Below, piece after piece: positions 33,301 through 44,344 of a DNA stretch of 48,391 nucleotides. Origin of the DNA: Azolla pinnata (taxonomy: Eukaryota > Streptophyta > Polypodiopsida > Salviniales > Salviniaceae); NCBI GenBank assembly GCA_037176905.1, contig JBBBWG010030632.1:1-48391 (forward strand), in the 5' to 3' direction. The position numbers and the translations under genes are program-made. Within the stretch, counting starts at the first letter, position 1, and each line of letters begins with the position of its first letter. A model generated the notes under the pieces. It had not been told where the DNA came from and searched no databases. It worked only from the letters and a program-made list of their open reading frames with translations.

Positions 33301-36300
33301 TGCAAAAAAAGTATTGTTCACATACCAAACCTGATTGCCCTCAGGACACGAAGAGGATCATCTAAAAACGTGGTTTTTGCAGGCAACGGAGTTGCAATTA
33401 TACCAGCCCTCAAATCCGTAAGCCCTGTACAAAGAAAACTCGAATGAAGAAAACTGCAATTAAAAGAAATTGGATAGTTAAAGAAGGAAAAACTCAGAAA
33501 CCCTGAGTTATACATTATTTCCCCAAATGCAAACAAGCTCCCATTATATCTTTAAAGCCCCTCCTCCACAAAAGAGAGAAAAAGGGGATGGATTGACCAC
33601 AACTGCTCAGCAGGGGCTTGACTGCAGGAATTTGGAGAAATAAAGAAAAACTCAGAAGTCTTTTTGGAATTTTTCCCTCATAAGCAGACAAACCAACCTC
33701 TTCCTGTGAAGTCCTCTACCATAAAAGTATTGATGTTATAAAATAGACTGCAATCAATCATAGAAGGTATCAGTGACAACAACAGTAGATACAGATATAA
33801 TATAGAAAATTTACAATCACTCTTGAAATCGTTTTGGCATGTCAAGCATATAAGTTACAAAGAAGGATAATTGCATACAAAGAAGAACGTCACACCCTAG
33901 CATGTAGACTACCTGTTTATTGTTAAATCCCGTCTGTATGCATCTTCTTCCGGAGAACCAAACTTCTGCACCAAAAAGATACAGAGCATGAGCTTCACAC
34001 AACTCTTGATCCATTATAGTAAAATTATTATGAGATTACTTAATGTCAGATGATATCATAAAACAGTATTTGCAGGTTTCTTCTGATTACCATGATTTAA
34101 ATAGTTCTTTTCTGCATAACTGCTCATATGAAGAATCAGTTGCCTCTCAAGAATGTGATGCAGGAAAGGAAAATCATGTCTAAGTGCATATTAGTAGAGG
34201 CAAAGCTCATAGCGTAATTGCTTAATACATTATACAAAAGCCCATCCTAGTTCCATGCATCCACAGTTGAGCACAAAATAGAAAGTCTTATGTAAACGGT
34301 TGACATAAATGGACACGAGCAATCAATATTATTTGCAAACTACAATCAGAGTACATTCATATTTAATTTTTTCCTTATGTTGAGCTACCCAGTCAGTAAA
34401 TTAAAACTTATAACATTTAGACATTGAATGATTAGAGCCATATGCTAAACTATATATGTTTAGTGCTTTCTTTATGCATTTGAAATTACCAACTTTAGAA
34501 ATTGAAAAGCAATCAATATTACCGCTTCTGGAATACGACTGTGGTCTGCATATGTTTCTGACCGCAAGTTAACAAAATCAATCCACACTCCAAACATTCT
34601 CATTCGAGCAGTTTCTAAATGCTTTGATTGATCTGGGTTGCTGCATAAAACAACTCATATAAGTACACTAAAACTCACATATGTTTCATTATAATAATAT
34701 GAAACATAATACTAAAACGCAATTGCTATGATGTTTTGACAAATCAAAATCACAGGAACATTTTGATATGATCAAGTAGAATGAACTGCATTCAAGCCCT
34801 AGTTTCTAGAAACCATAAACAATGTGATTTTGATATAAAACAGATGGAAGCAATAACCTCTGGCTCACATGATTTATAATATGAAGGTGAAACCAGTCTT
34901 TCGTCAGCAAAACGACTTTGACCATAGCACACAGTTAATAGGCATATAGAGCAGATAAGGATTACTGTTACTGCCCAGCATCCATATAAGTATTCCTTTT
35001 TTATTACGGATAAGGCATTGATCAAACATGCCTCACCAGCCTTTCTTTTATGCGTATTCTTTCTTCCATCCCATGAAAAGCTTCACCAGGTCTTTTATGA
35101 ATATTTGAAACTGATGGCTACATATGATATTCACATTAAAGCCTTTCTCCACAATTTCTATCATTTACTGTACTGCATATCATTATAGAGGCATCTACCT
35201 GTAATACCCTACTATTTCATGCTACAACTAGTATCTTTCTCTGAATCAATGCAGATGGCTTTAGGTTTTATCTGCATCAATATGTTAGCAAAGAAAAACA
35301 AATTCACATTGTGTAAGCATTGCATGCATCTACGCAACAGGCCATCACCTCAAAATCACACCAACACCGCACACTTCTGCATTGATGTTCTTGAGGTAAT
35401 CATTCACTTTATTGCAGAACTCTTCCCCAAGCATATTGTCGATTGCGATATCAATGTCATAGCTTTCCTTTCCTAATAGCTGCACACAAAGAATCACATA
35501 TCAACTCATACGCACTTAAAGCACCAATCCAATGAGAGTGGAACAAGCCAGGATAGAGGACCCAGAAACTATCAATTTACTTGCTTTTTACCTTTGTTGT
35601 CACGTGGCAAAGTAGCAAGGCGGAGACAAAAGAACGAGGCAAAGTAGCAACACAGAGACAAAAGAACGAGGCAAAATAATATGGTTTGAGAAAAGTGTAT
35701 CAAACCAATTGTGAACCATGGTATTTAATAGCATAGGATAATCCCATCAAAATAATATGGTTTGAGAAAAGTGTATCAAACCAAATGTGAGCCATGGTAT
35801 ATAATAGTGTAGGATAATCCAGCCATATGCACATGATTATGATGTCCGTGTATTTCACTCCTAATTTCACATTGATTGATAGGGAAAGAACCTACATCAC
35901 AATCTCTATAGTTGCTTTTAACATGTTTCAATTCTTCCCTTTCAATATGACAGCATTGTGTATTGAAAAACAGTGGGCTGTAGTCTCTGATGAAAAATGA
36001 TTGCAAATTGTGATTCCACACACTGTAAACAGACTTCAGAAGATAAACATTCGTGTATAATACCAGGTAGTGCATTTGCTGGGAAGTCATCTGCAATCCA
36101 TTACTTTTGTATACACCTTCAGGTTCTAATTATATTACACACGTGCCAGGCTGGCTTCAGTTGAAGCAATTAAGCTTTTGATCCGCTCAGCCCCAACTTT
36201 GTTTTTTCAATCACCTTGTTGTACCATTAATGTTTGCACATCTGATGGTTTGTGAGTTCAGTTTGGCTTAACTAGGCATAATCTCAAGTGTGGCTAATGT

Positions 36301-38487
36301 CAAGCAACTTAAGTTTGGTTGGCCCAGTTATGATCAACTTACTTGAACGATTTAACAGCTCAGCTCAAGACAAGCAGCTTAGCAGCTCATTGCAGGTTGC
36401 CTGCAAGCTTAGGTTTCTTTAAACACTTGCAACCGAGTGGATCCATTGCCAATAGCTAGATAGAGTAATAGAACAATGATAAAGCATTGCAGGCTAAGTC
36501 CTATGATATATTCAACAGAATATCATAGGTTATAAAACTTGCACTTCATTCTATAGGATAACTATGACTCCCCAATATTTGCTTGATGCACTCCATTATG
36601 ACCTAGAAATCTATACCTGCGAGTTGTAAACCTTGGAAATTGCATCATTGGTCATATGGTTAAAAGTGGGTCGCAGTATCAAGTAAGAGTTTCTAACCTC
36701 GAAAACTTGCTGTTACGTGTTTGGTGGAAAAATGCAATATCAATCAAGTGACAGTCCTTGTTCTTTTAATAGATTTTTGTACTATGGTGACTTAACTGGT
36801 AGATTTTAAACTGGTAGATCTCATGCACACCAACTTAACGATGATGGGTAAAAAATAGTATTGAGTATAGTGTTCACAAACTTGATCATGTTCAAAAAAG
36901 AAAAATCACGCTTTACTCTTACTGAACATATGATCACAAAGTTGAATCAAAACAAAATGTTTTCATGCTTGTGCCTTATTGAGCCTATAATCATAGGCCC
37001 CATATTGATCAAAACGAAGAAATTGGGATATAATGCCTGTTAGAGCATGTTCCAGCTCAAGGAGGTTTGAGCTGGAGATACAAAATTCTCACTTTGTCAT
37101 TTGCACCACCTATTACATCAAAGGAGCTAGTTCGTTGCTGAGAACTTAGTTTTAATGCATTGTTACTGAACCGGTTACATGTAAAATCTCCCAGTAATCA
37201 GCAATCATGGTTGAAATTAAGTGAATGGTTTTTCAAATACTTATTGTCCAGCCTTGATTGTTCAAAGTTCAGAGTGCAGGAATTTTCGCATCCATTGCTT
37301 CAACAACAGCTAGAAGTCCATGTTATAACGATCTTCGGCAATCTCAAAGACGTCAATTATAGGTGTCTTGGTCGTGGAAATTTGCAAAATTTGCAATTTT
37401 CCTGCTTGCATTTGCTCAAATAAAGGATTGCATTTTCGCATTAGAAAAGAGGAGAAATCTGTGTATTAAATATGGCAGGAAGGCAATAGCGTCGATCGCA
37501 CAATATATCATGTGATGGTGATGCTTTCTGCATTATGTTTCTTTTAGTCCTTTGACATCACTTCTTAATATTGGACGGGACCATATCATGATAAACAATA
37601 ATTCCACCATGCTTGATCTGTATTGAATATTTTGTCACAACCTTGATAATGATCAAAGCAGAAATTTTAAAGGCATATCCTCATTGCTTCTATGGTCACA
37701 AACATGATAACAATCGAACTTTCAATAGCTATCATGATGATGCATTCTTCATTGGATCGGATTGTGCAAAAAGAGAGCTCCATACCTTGTCTCGAACCCA
37801 TCCACCGGCAACACGGAGCTGTGTATCGAGATCGTACTTGTTTAACACATCCTTGAGCGTCGTGAAGATCTTCTCTTCCACCTCGGAATGTTGAATACTG
37901 GAGAGGGAGACAGCGTCGTTGCTCTTCGCTTCGTGCATGGCAATCGCTGTGGAGGAGGCGGCAAACGAAGAAAAGTTGTGTGGCCCGAAGATGAAGCTGC
38001 GGCCGTTTAATTTATTGAATGCGGCGCCGCGAAGGGATGGAAGGCGAGGAGTAGAGATGGAAAAAGCCGAAAACGAAGAAGGATTGGGGATAGAGATGGA
38101 AAAAGCCGAAGACGAAGAAGGATTGGGGAAGGGAACGGGGAACGGAGGAGTAGCGCGAATGGAGGAGGCGGACCGGAGGTGAGAGGGAAAGGAAGGGGCG
38201 TAGGAAGAGAAGACGCGCGGAACGGGGGGGAACGGAGGGAATCTGCGAGGAACGGAGTCGAAACGGAGAGGAACGGCAGAAACGGGACGACGAGGGAGAG
38301 AAACGGGGCGACGACGGAGAGAAACGGGACGGCAGCGGAGAGAAACGGGACGACAGCGGAGAGAAACCGTCGAGGGAGGAGCACAGACGAATCGGAGAGA
38401 CGAAGCAGAAACGGAGGAGGAGGAGGAGGAGGAGGAGGTCGGAGCAGAGACGAAGGAGGAGAAGGAGCAGCGGGCAGAAGCTCCCAT
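30348..38487 (-). CDS. tRNA nucleotidyltransferase (CCA-adding enzyme), 15 exons
   Basis: Exons: 38487-37786, 35479-35349, 34640-34523, 33965-33913, 33747-33698, 33424-33326, 33251-33142, 33057-32930, 32757-32691, 32598-32515, 31690-31628, 31555-31423, 31265-31113, 31023-30926 and 30455-30348; the frame is kept across all, giving 698 residues. This class II nucleotidyltransferase adds CCA to tRNA 3' ends. Visible motifs: RVAGGWVRDK at the end of exon 1, LLGKESYDIDIAIDN with the metal-binding Asp pair D242/D244, AYRRDLTINSLFYN (R328-D330), and DDPLRVLRAIRFAARL (373-388). The C-terminal half is the helical tRNA-binding part, ending VKEW..KWQLCH..DECLKWF. Exon 1 has a Ser/Arg-rich, acid-free N-terminus like an organelle transit peptide, expanded by two coding minisatellites. 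An in-frame Met at residue 184 (AIAMHEAKSND) could start a nuclear/cytosolic form, as known for eukaryotic CCA enzymes. Intron 11 is a 72-base GC-AG intron. Intron 1 is 2.3 kb. Confidence 0.93.
31818..32425. repeat. diverged tandem repeat of about 265 bp in CCA-gene intron 10
   Basis: Three copies of a segment beginning AGAGAGAATAAGATGAT and running through AATTGACCATAGAATTGC occur at about 31822, 32088 and 32353. The first and third also share GCAGTATAATTGCTC-type sequence. Copies are clearly diverged, so this duplication is older than the minisatellites elsewhere. Confidence 0.65.
35675..35826. repeat. 76-bp tandem duplication in CCA-gene intron 1
   Basis: AATAATATGGTTTGAGAAAA with the following bases through AGGATAATCC occurs twice, 76 bp apart, with few changes. 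Just upstream a shorter repeat, GAGACAAAAGAACGAGGC, also occurs twice. Confidence 0.85.
38037..38372 (-). repeat. two coding minisatellites in CCA-enzyme exon 1
   Basis: At about 38278-38367 a 21-base unit encodes four copies of VSLRCRP-like heptapeptides (VSLRRRP, VSLPRRP). At about 38037-38125 a 39-base unit encodes NPSSSSAFSISIP twice. Both keep the frame and lie in the presumed transit-peptide region, where sequence constraint is low. Confidence 0.8.
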
Positions 38488-38559
38488 GGACTCGAACCTT
38501 CTGCTACTTCTTCATCGCCACGGACGGCTCCTTCTTCCTCCCGCTGTTCTTTCCATGTC

Positions 38560-39330
38560 TGCATGCATGTATGCATGTATGTATGTGCTGCGATGCGTAT
38601 GTATGTGCTGCGATGCGCATGCATGCATGCGTGCGTGCGTGTGTGCATGACTTTGCCGCTATGTATTCATGCGTGCATGTGTGCGTGCCGCTATGTATTC
38701 ATGCGTGCATGTGTGGGTGCGGCATGCATGCTACGCGCATGCGCGTGTGCGGCATGTATGCTACGCGCATGCGCGTGTGCGTGGATGGATGGATGGCATG
38801 CATGTGCATGTATGTATGGACGACTGGTCTATGTATGTATGTGTGCATGCGTGCGTGGGTGGAGGATGGATGGATGGCATGCATGTGCATGTATGTATGG
38901 ACGACTGCTCTATGTATGTATGTGTGCATGCGTGCGTGGGTGGACGATGGATGGATGGATTTATGGATGGATGGATGGTACGCCTTCACATGCATTTGTG
39001 GACGATTGTGTATGTATGTATGCGCGCGTGATGGATGGATGGCATGCGTATGGATGATTCGATGGATGGCATACATGTGTGTGTGGACGACGGTTCTATG
39101 TGCGTATGCATAGATGGATGACATACATGTCCATGTATGTATGGGCGACTGTCCTATGTATGTATGTGTGCACATACGTATGCTGGATAGGCGGCATACT
39201 CATACGCGTCGACTATATGTATGTATGTATGTATGTACATGGAATACATTTACATGTATGTATGCGCGGCTGTTCTATGTATGTATGTGTGCGTGTGTGT
39301 ATGCATGCATGCCCATGTGGGTGGATGGAT
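38560..39330. repeat. purine-pyrimidine alternating satellite (ATGTATG/GGATGGATGGC)
   Basis: Units such as GGATGGATGGCATGCATGTG followed by CATGTATGTATGGACGACTG recur with a step of about 75 to 120 bp (two near-identical copies from about 38795 and 38870). Alternating TG/CA-like steps predominate. Confidence 0.8.
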
Positions 39331-39486
39331 GTCCACGATGGAGTCGCTCCATTATGCATGAATAGGCATACATGTTATACATGATGGAGCATGTCATCTT
39401 GATCGATTTAGGCCTGGATTCCAGCATCGGATTCCAGCTGGGGCACGTTGGAGGTTCAGTAGGGCGAGGTATTCTGTCGGAAATCC

Positions 39487-39870
39487 GAATGCGGAACCCT
39501 AAAACCCTAACCTTGAACCCCAGTCGGGAATCCGGATCTTAAACCCTGAGACCCTGACCCTAATCGGAAATCCGAATGCCAAACCTTGAACCCCAATCCT
39601 GAACTTCCATCGGAAATCCGAATGCCGAACCCTAAAACCCTAAACCCTGAACCCCGATCGGAAATCCGAATGCCACACCCTAAAACCCTAACCGTGAACC
39701 CAAATAAGACCCGACCCTTGAAACCCCTCTGATCGTAAACTTGAGAAATGCTCCATCTCCTGAAACCCCGAATCACAAACCCCGAATCGGCTCGATCTCC
39801 CTAAATCCTAATTGGAATGGAAACCCTAATCCCTAAACCCTAAACCCTAAATCCTAAACCCTAAACCCTA
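39487..39870 (+). repeat. telomere-like minisatellite with interspersed CGGAAATCCGAATGC
   Basis: Degenerate CCCTAAA/CCCTAA/CCCTGA units alternate with ATCGGAAATCCGAATGCC at spacings of about 50 to 70 bp (near 39475, 39561, 39609 and 39657). The tract ends in a purer run of CCCTAAACCCTAAA near 39835-39870. It lies 300 to 700 bp upstream of the pseudokinase ATG, with the C-rich strand in the sense orientation. Confidence 0.88.
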
Positions 39871-40130
39871 AAGCTGGAGTCAATGCAAAAAGCCATAGCT
39901 CGTAAGTTGTAACTCTTCTTCTTCTTCTTCTTCTTCTTCTTTCTAAGGCAGACGATGGGTGCAGACGATGCAGGATTCTCAGCTTCCCTGAGCTCTGTTG
40001 CCGTCTGCCCATCACAAATCCCGCCCACCATTCCTCACATCCGTCTGATGCAAACCCTAATCTCTGCTCCCGGGTACCCTCCTCCGCCATATCCCTGATG
40101 TCCTCTTCCTTCTCCTCCTCACCGTAAAGC

Positions 40131-40139
40131 ATGGTGTAG
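40131..40139 (+). promoter_or_regulatory. two-codon upstream ORF
   Basis: AGCATGGTGTAG encodes Met-Val-stop 48 bases before the main ATG, which sits in the similar context AGCATGGTGTTC. If both lie in the leader, such a minimal uORF would lower translation of the main frame. The transcription start is unknown, so this is inference. Confidence 0.35.
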
Positions 40140-40178
40140 AAGAACACGAAGAAGAGCAGGCCCTCCCCCTCCTCAAGC

Positions 40179-42389
40179 ATGGTGTTCGGGGGCGCGCTCG
40201 GAGAATTCATGGAAAAACTCGAGGACTGCGAAGGATTCCATGCACAGGTGCGTCCATGGATGGAAGCCCAGGTTCTGGAAGGAGATCGCGGCGGCGATGC
40301 GGTTTTCACCATGGACGAGCTCCGCGAACTCGACCATGCTCTGGATGGCTTCGCATTCGACCACATCCTGAGGATGCCCCCTGATCGCCTCCACGGGCAT
40401 GATCGGCCTTCCGAATCTCTCTTCGCACTCAACGATTTCATGTATTCGGCTGCTCACGGGCTTTGGAAGAGGTTCTGGAGCTATGGGAATGATGAGAGCT
40501 TTCCGTTCTACATCGTTAGCAAGCATGCGCTGCAGAGATTCACGCGTAGAAATGGATGCAGAGTCGGTGCTCTGGCCACAAAGGAAGCATGTAGCGGCGA
40601 TCTCTCGTGGGAGAATGTATTGATGTTTTTCTTGATACACGAATCTGATGAAAGCATCGAAGAAAGCCTTGTATATGAACCGCACCCTAGCTCTGCGATC
40701 CTTAGCGAAGCAGTGCTGTTTGCAATGCGAGTTCTCATCGCGAGAAAGCTCACCCAATCGGGATCGAATGCCCTCACTCAGATGGCGATGGACACTGCTT
40801 ATGTCTTGTTTGTCGAGCCCTGTCCTGGGGGTGTTGGGGGGGTTGTTAGGGTTCAGGGCGATGTGAACGAGCTCAAAACAAACACAGACATGGTCTATCA
40901 GAGTGCCTCTGGATGGCTGCAGCATCACGCAGATCTCGCAGTCTCGAGAGCTGAAAGGATATGGAATCGGTTCGGGAGCGTGAATTGGCGAGACGTCGGG
41001 GCCCTTCAACTCCTTCTTGCCACTTTCTGTTGCCTAGAGCAGTGTCTAGGATCTTCCAAGGACTCCATAGCCAGCATAGCAAGCCGTCAGCGTCTATCCT
41101 TGGATCGTGCGATGAGAGAACGGAAGCTTTATATTCAAGAGAATCTCTTCAGCAATGCTGTGAACCTACATTGGACTTACGGTGAAGTTGAGATCGAAGA
41201 GGCAGATCATTCATCAGATCTCGAAGCGGACAATAAATCTGGAGAGGTCTATTCATCAGGCTATGTAGAAGAGGAGAAATCTAAAGAGCTCGATTCATCA
41301 AGCCATGTAGAGGATGAGAAATGCGAAGAAGAGGCCAATCCATCGAGCCAGAATTTCCTTGGATGTATGGAGGTTATAACATGTGGAGCTGTTTTGTGGC
41401 TAGTCGGCGGTGAGAAACCAAAGAGAGGTTATAAGATCCTTGAACCTCTTTCTGACGATCGACAGTCTATCTACAAAGCTACTCCAGTGGGTGAGAAAGA
41501 AGGGAAGCCGAATTTGGTGAATGTCTATGTGGAGGCACATCCCACACAGCTCGAACCGTCATGGGAGGATATGAGCTCATGGTATCAGGTGCAACGCCAA
41601 GCACGTGTTCTGAGCTTGATGAAGCAGAAGGGATTGTTGTCGAGCAAGCATTTCCCCAAGCTCATCGATTCAGGGAAGCTTCTTTATCCCTACAAATGTT
41701 CTAAAAGAACCAGTAAGGATCATCCAGGCCACGACTGGTCTAAAGAAACTCATAAGGATCATCCAGGCCGCGATTGCTCTAAAGAAACTCGTAAGGATCA
41801 TTGTGATCATCCATTTTGTGGCACCCATATCCTTGTCACCGCCCCCGTAGGAGATTCATTGAGCAGTATTCTAAGAAACCAGGGATCCTTTGCACCGAAA
41901 GAGATGTTGGGATGTTGCTATGATTGTCTCACAGCTTTGCAAAGTGCTCATCGAGTGGGGATACAGCATGCAAACATAACACCAGACCATATCCTGCGGA
42001 TAACTGAAAGGGGAGAAACCCACCATGTTTTGATCGAATGGGGGCATGCAATCCTCGAAGAGAAAGATACCCCTCACCTAAGCTTGAACTACTCATCTAC
42101 TGATGTGCTTCAAGAAGGGAGGGTCTATCCAGTGTCAGATGTTGAAAGCTTGGTCTATGTGCTGTTTTCATTATCTGGTGGGACTACACCACATTTCGAG
42201 AACATCGAATCTGCGTTGCAATGGAGAGTGCGGGCTTGGGCTAGACGAGCCATCCAAGAGGTGTTGGGTGAAGCATCGATAATTCTCAAAGCATTCGCAG
42301 ACTATGTGAATAACCTCTACAGAACTCCATATCCTGTGGACTACGACATATGGTTGAATCGAATAGCCAGAGCTCTACAGACAATGTAA
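40179..42389 (+). CDS. intronless protein with unknown N-terminal half and C-terminal pseudokinase domain
   Basis: A single 736-codon frame without introns. Residues 1 to about 400 match no family that I recognise; they are mixed-charge and apparently globular, with an acidic Ser/Glu linker at about 345-395 (repeats of SSxxVEEEK). From about 418 (YKILEPLSDDRQSIYKA) a protein-kinase fold can be traced. The glycine loop is absent and the beta-3 Lys position reads VNVYVEA. An alpha-C-like helix follows, then three 13-residue SKETHKDHPGRDC repeats (about 508-546). The catalytic loop reads GIQHANITPDHIL (HRD changed to HAN, Lys to Thr, metal-binding Asn to His), the DFG equivalent is LIEWG, and an alpha-F helix DVESLVYVLFSLSGG resembles CK1/FunK1-type kinases. 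All catalytic residues are replaced, so it should be a pseudokinase acting as scaffold or regulator. The lack of introns suggests an old retrocopy or an intronless family. Confidence 0.85.
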   Translation: MVFGGALGEFMEKLEDCEGFHAQVRPWMEAQVLEGDRGGDAVFTMDELRELDHALDGFAFDHILRMPPDRLHGHDRPSESLFALNDFMYSAAHGLWKRFWSYGNDESFPFYIVSKHALQRFTRRNGCRVGALATKEACSGDLSWENVLMFFLIHESDESIEESLVYEPHPSSAILSEAVLFAMRVLIARKLTQSGSNALTQMAMDTAYVLFVEPCPGGVGGVVRVQGDVNELKTNTDMVYQSASGWLQHHADLAVSRAERIWNRFGSVNWRDVGALQLLLATFCCLEQCLGSSKDSIASIASRQRLSLDRAMRERKLYIQENLFSNAVNLHWTYGEVEIEEADHSSDLEADNKSGEVYSSGYVEEEKSKELDSSSHVEDEKCEEEANPSSQNFLGCMEVITCGAVLWLVGGEKPKRGYKILEPLSDDRQSIYKATPVGEKEGKPNLVNVYVEAHPTQLEPSWEDMSSWYQVQRQARVLSLMKQKGLLSSKHFPKLIDSGKLLYPYKCSKRTSKDHPGHDWSKETHKDHPGRDCSKETRKDHCDHPFCGTHILVTAPVGDSLSSILRNQGSFAPKEMLGCCYDCLTALQSAHRVGIQHANITPDHILRITERGETHHVLIEWGHAILEEKDTPHLSLNYSSTDVLQEGRVYPVSDVESLVYVLFSLSGGTTPHFENIESALQWRVRAWARRAIQEVLGEASIILKAFADYVNNLYRTPYPVDYDIWLNRIARALQTM
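41702..41818 (+). repeat. 39-bp in-frame repeat in the pseudokinase gene
   Basis: Three copies encode SKRTSKDHPGHDW, SKETHKDHPGRDC and SKETRKDHCDHP in the N-lobe/C-lobe connection. The His/Asp/Cys-rich loop could bind a metal, but no known site pattern is evident. Confidence 0.85.
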
Positions 42390-44055
42390 CATATCCTGGA
42401 AAAATAGTGATATGTGGCAAAATACGTATTTAGTTAATCTCTTAGTCTCCAGGTGAATCAGAAAAAGATGGCTTATCAAGGAAGAAAGGAATAAAAAAGA
42501 AAGCGCAATCGTTACCATCTCAATGTGGAAACCTCTGAAAGATTTGGAAGATTCCGGCGATTATTGATTTTGTCAATACCTTCAGAGATCAACAGCCTGG
42601 AGGTCATCACCACTAATGCTCTTAAAAAAAAAGAGTAAGTCAATCTGTAATTCAATTCTTTTCAACAAAAGTTCAAAGATCCTGTTTAGAGAGTGTAGCA
42701 ATTCGGGTCCTACTGAAACTCCTCGACGGGCACATAGTGGGTGTAGTAGAATGTTCTGATCTCGTATGAGGATTGAGATGGTGGGTTTTCAACCTCGGCA
42801 TTGGTAGCATGACATTGCTGTCAACATTTGCGGTTTGATCGAACTGCATTATACTTATTGATCAAATTCTCCCTTTTGACATTGATTTGGATGAATGCAT
42901 ATTCCTGGCATGATTCGAAATTTGAGCATACCATGACTGTTTACCGTGCATACAGCACATCCATATGCGATCGCCACAGCTTGTGAGTCTTCGTCGCATC
43001 AGCTATCAGTCCAGACAGGTATGCATCAGACTGAATATGTATTTCCTGAATGATAACATCGCATTATGTGGTATGCAATAAAAAGAAGATCAAAGTTTCT
43101 AACGTGATGCTGATGATGGATGGGTATGATTTACGTTTTGCAGCATCGAATGGAGCTTTTTTGGGTTCGAGCCTCCATTTTGGGAATATTTATTGACGAA
43201 GCTTCACGGTTTTAGTCTGAAATGCCTATGCATAGAGGGGCGGGCGATTTGCTTGCTCCCCAGAAAAATCATCTTCATATGTCGATTTCTTTTCTATGAC
43301 TGGCAAGAAGTTCTATGCGGGAATTCACTCACTTTGAGATATCATCTAATGGGTGCCTAAAATATACTGCTTTGCAACATTGACATCAATTTTTTTTTAC
43401 ACTGCAATATTACGAGCGAATGTAATAGTTGCATCAAATGCTTATTGTATTATACATCTCCGATTTTTTCAATGCACTAGAGTCCGATTCAATCTTGTAT
43501 CTTACCTCAAATATTATGAATGGCTCCTCTAACAATTTACTATTGAATTCTGGCTCATAAGGAGTCACTCATTCGGCTTCTATGATTACAACACCATCAT
43601 TTTGCAAGAGCTACATATTTCAGTCCTTCGTGATGGCAAATTAATTTTTGGTATGCGCAGCTTGTATGCTCGTATGTATTCCCATCATTCCATGTACATA
43701 TATTATTCGTCTGTAACTTCTCGTGTTATACTTTTGTTGTCACATTTTGTGCACCACTGAGCAATTGTTAAGAAGATAGCTGAACAACTCCTTAGAAACA
43801 TCGGATTTGAAGATCAAAAGACTAAATGGCTTTGCCAATCGTTAATGGAACTAAAAAAGAGGGCAAAGAGGACGAAGAAAGGATAATAGTTGCATGCTTG
43901 ATTGAGTTCTTGCTGTGAGCTGCTCTACTCCTACCAGCATCATTGAAATAGCCTCAACATTTGGGAAATGCCAGCATTGGCCTTTGTCAAACCTTCGGGA
44001 GATAGGAACTGAACCTCTGAGCTTCTTAGGATCAATGACACACTCCCTTGTCAGA

Positions 44056-44300
44056 TTTGAGTTAAGATTTGAGTTAAGATTTGAGTTGTGCATTTTGGGC
44101 ATTTTATTTGAGACATGCCCAAAAAATGTCTTCTTCTTCTTCAAATTTGAGTTAAGATCTGAGTTGTGCATTTTATTCTCATACATGCCCAAAAAAACCA
44201 AAAAAAAGGTTTTCTTCTTCTTCTTCTTCTTCTTAAAACTTGAGTTAAGATTTGAGTTGTGCATTTTGGGCATTTTATTCTGATACATGCCCAAAACCAG
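44056..44300. repeat. tandem repeat with TTGAGTTGTGCATTTTGGGC units
   Basis: Three copies of a unit with GAGTTAAGATTTGAGTTGTG, GCATTTTGGGCATTTTATT and ACATGCCCAAAA are separated by TTC-rich tracts. The minus-strand frames here (NLNSNL and poly-Lys) are repeat artefacts. Confidence 0.75.
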
Positions 44301-44344
44301 TCTTCTTCTTCTCCTCCTCCTCCTCCTCCTTCTTCTTCTGGGCC

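Larger units (their letters stand above)
38488..40178. other. divergent intergenic region between CCA-enzyme and pseudokinase genes
   Basis: Both neighbours are transcribed away from here. It is filled with (ATGT/ATGC/GGAT)n micro- and minisatellite sequence at about 38560-39330, then a telomere-like minisatellite at about 39487-39870, a (TTC)n run at 39914-39942, and the presumed leader of the pseudokinase gene. Open frames in the first half read as Cys/Met/Ala- or His/Thr/Ile-rich repeats and are not genes. Confidence 0.65.

Noticed and set aside
38179-39175. Long Cys/Met/Ala- and His/Thr/Ile-rich frames on both strands
   Set aside because: They arise from the ATGT/ATGC/GGAT satellite between the CCA-enzyme and pseudokinase genes and have no family features.
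40173-41009. 278-codon minus-strand frame opposite the pseudokinase gene
   Set aside because: It is a shadow of the plus-strand gene. The plus frame carries kinase landmarks and 736 codons, while the minus frame shows no domain.
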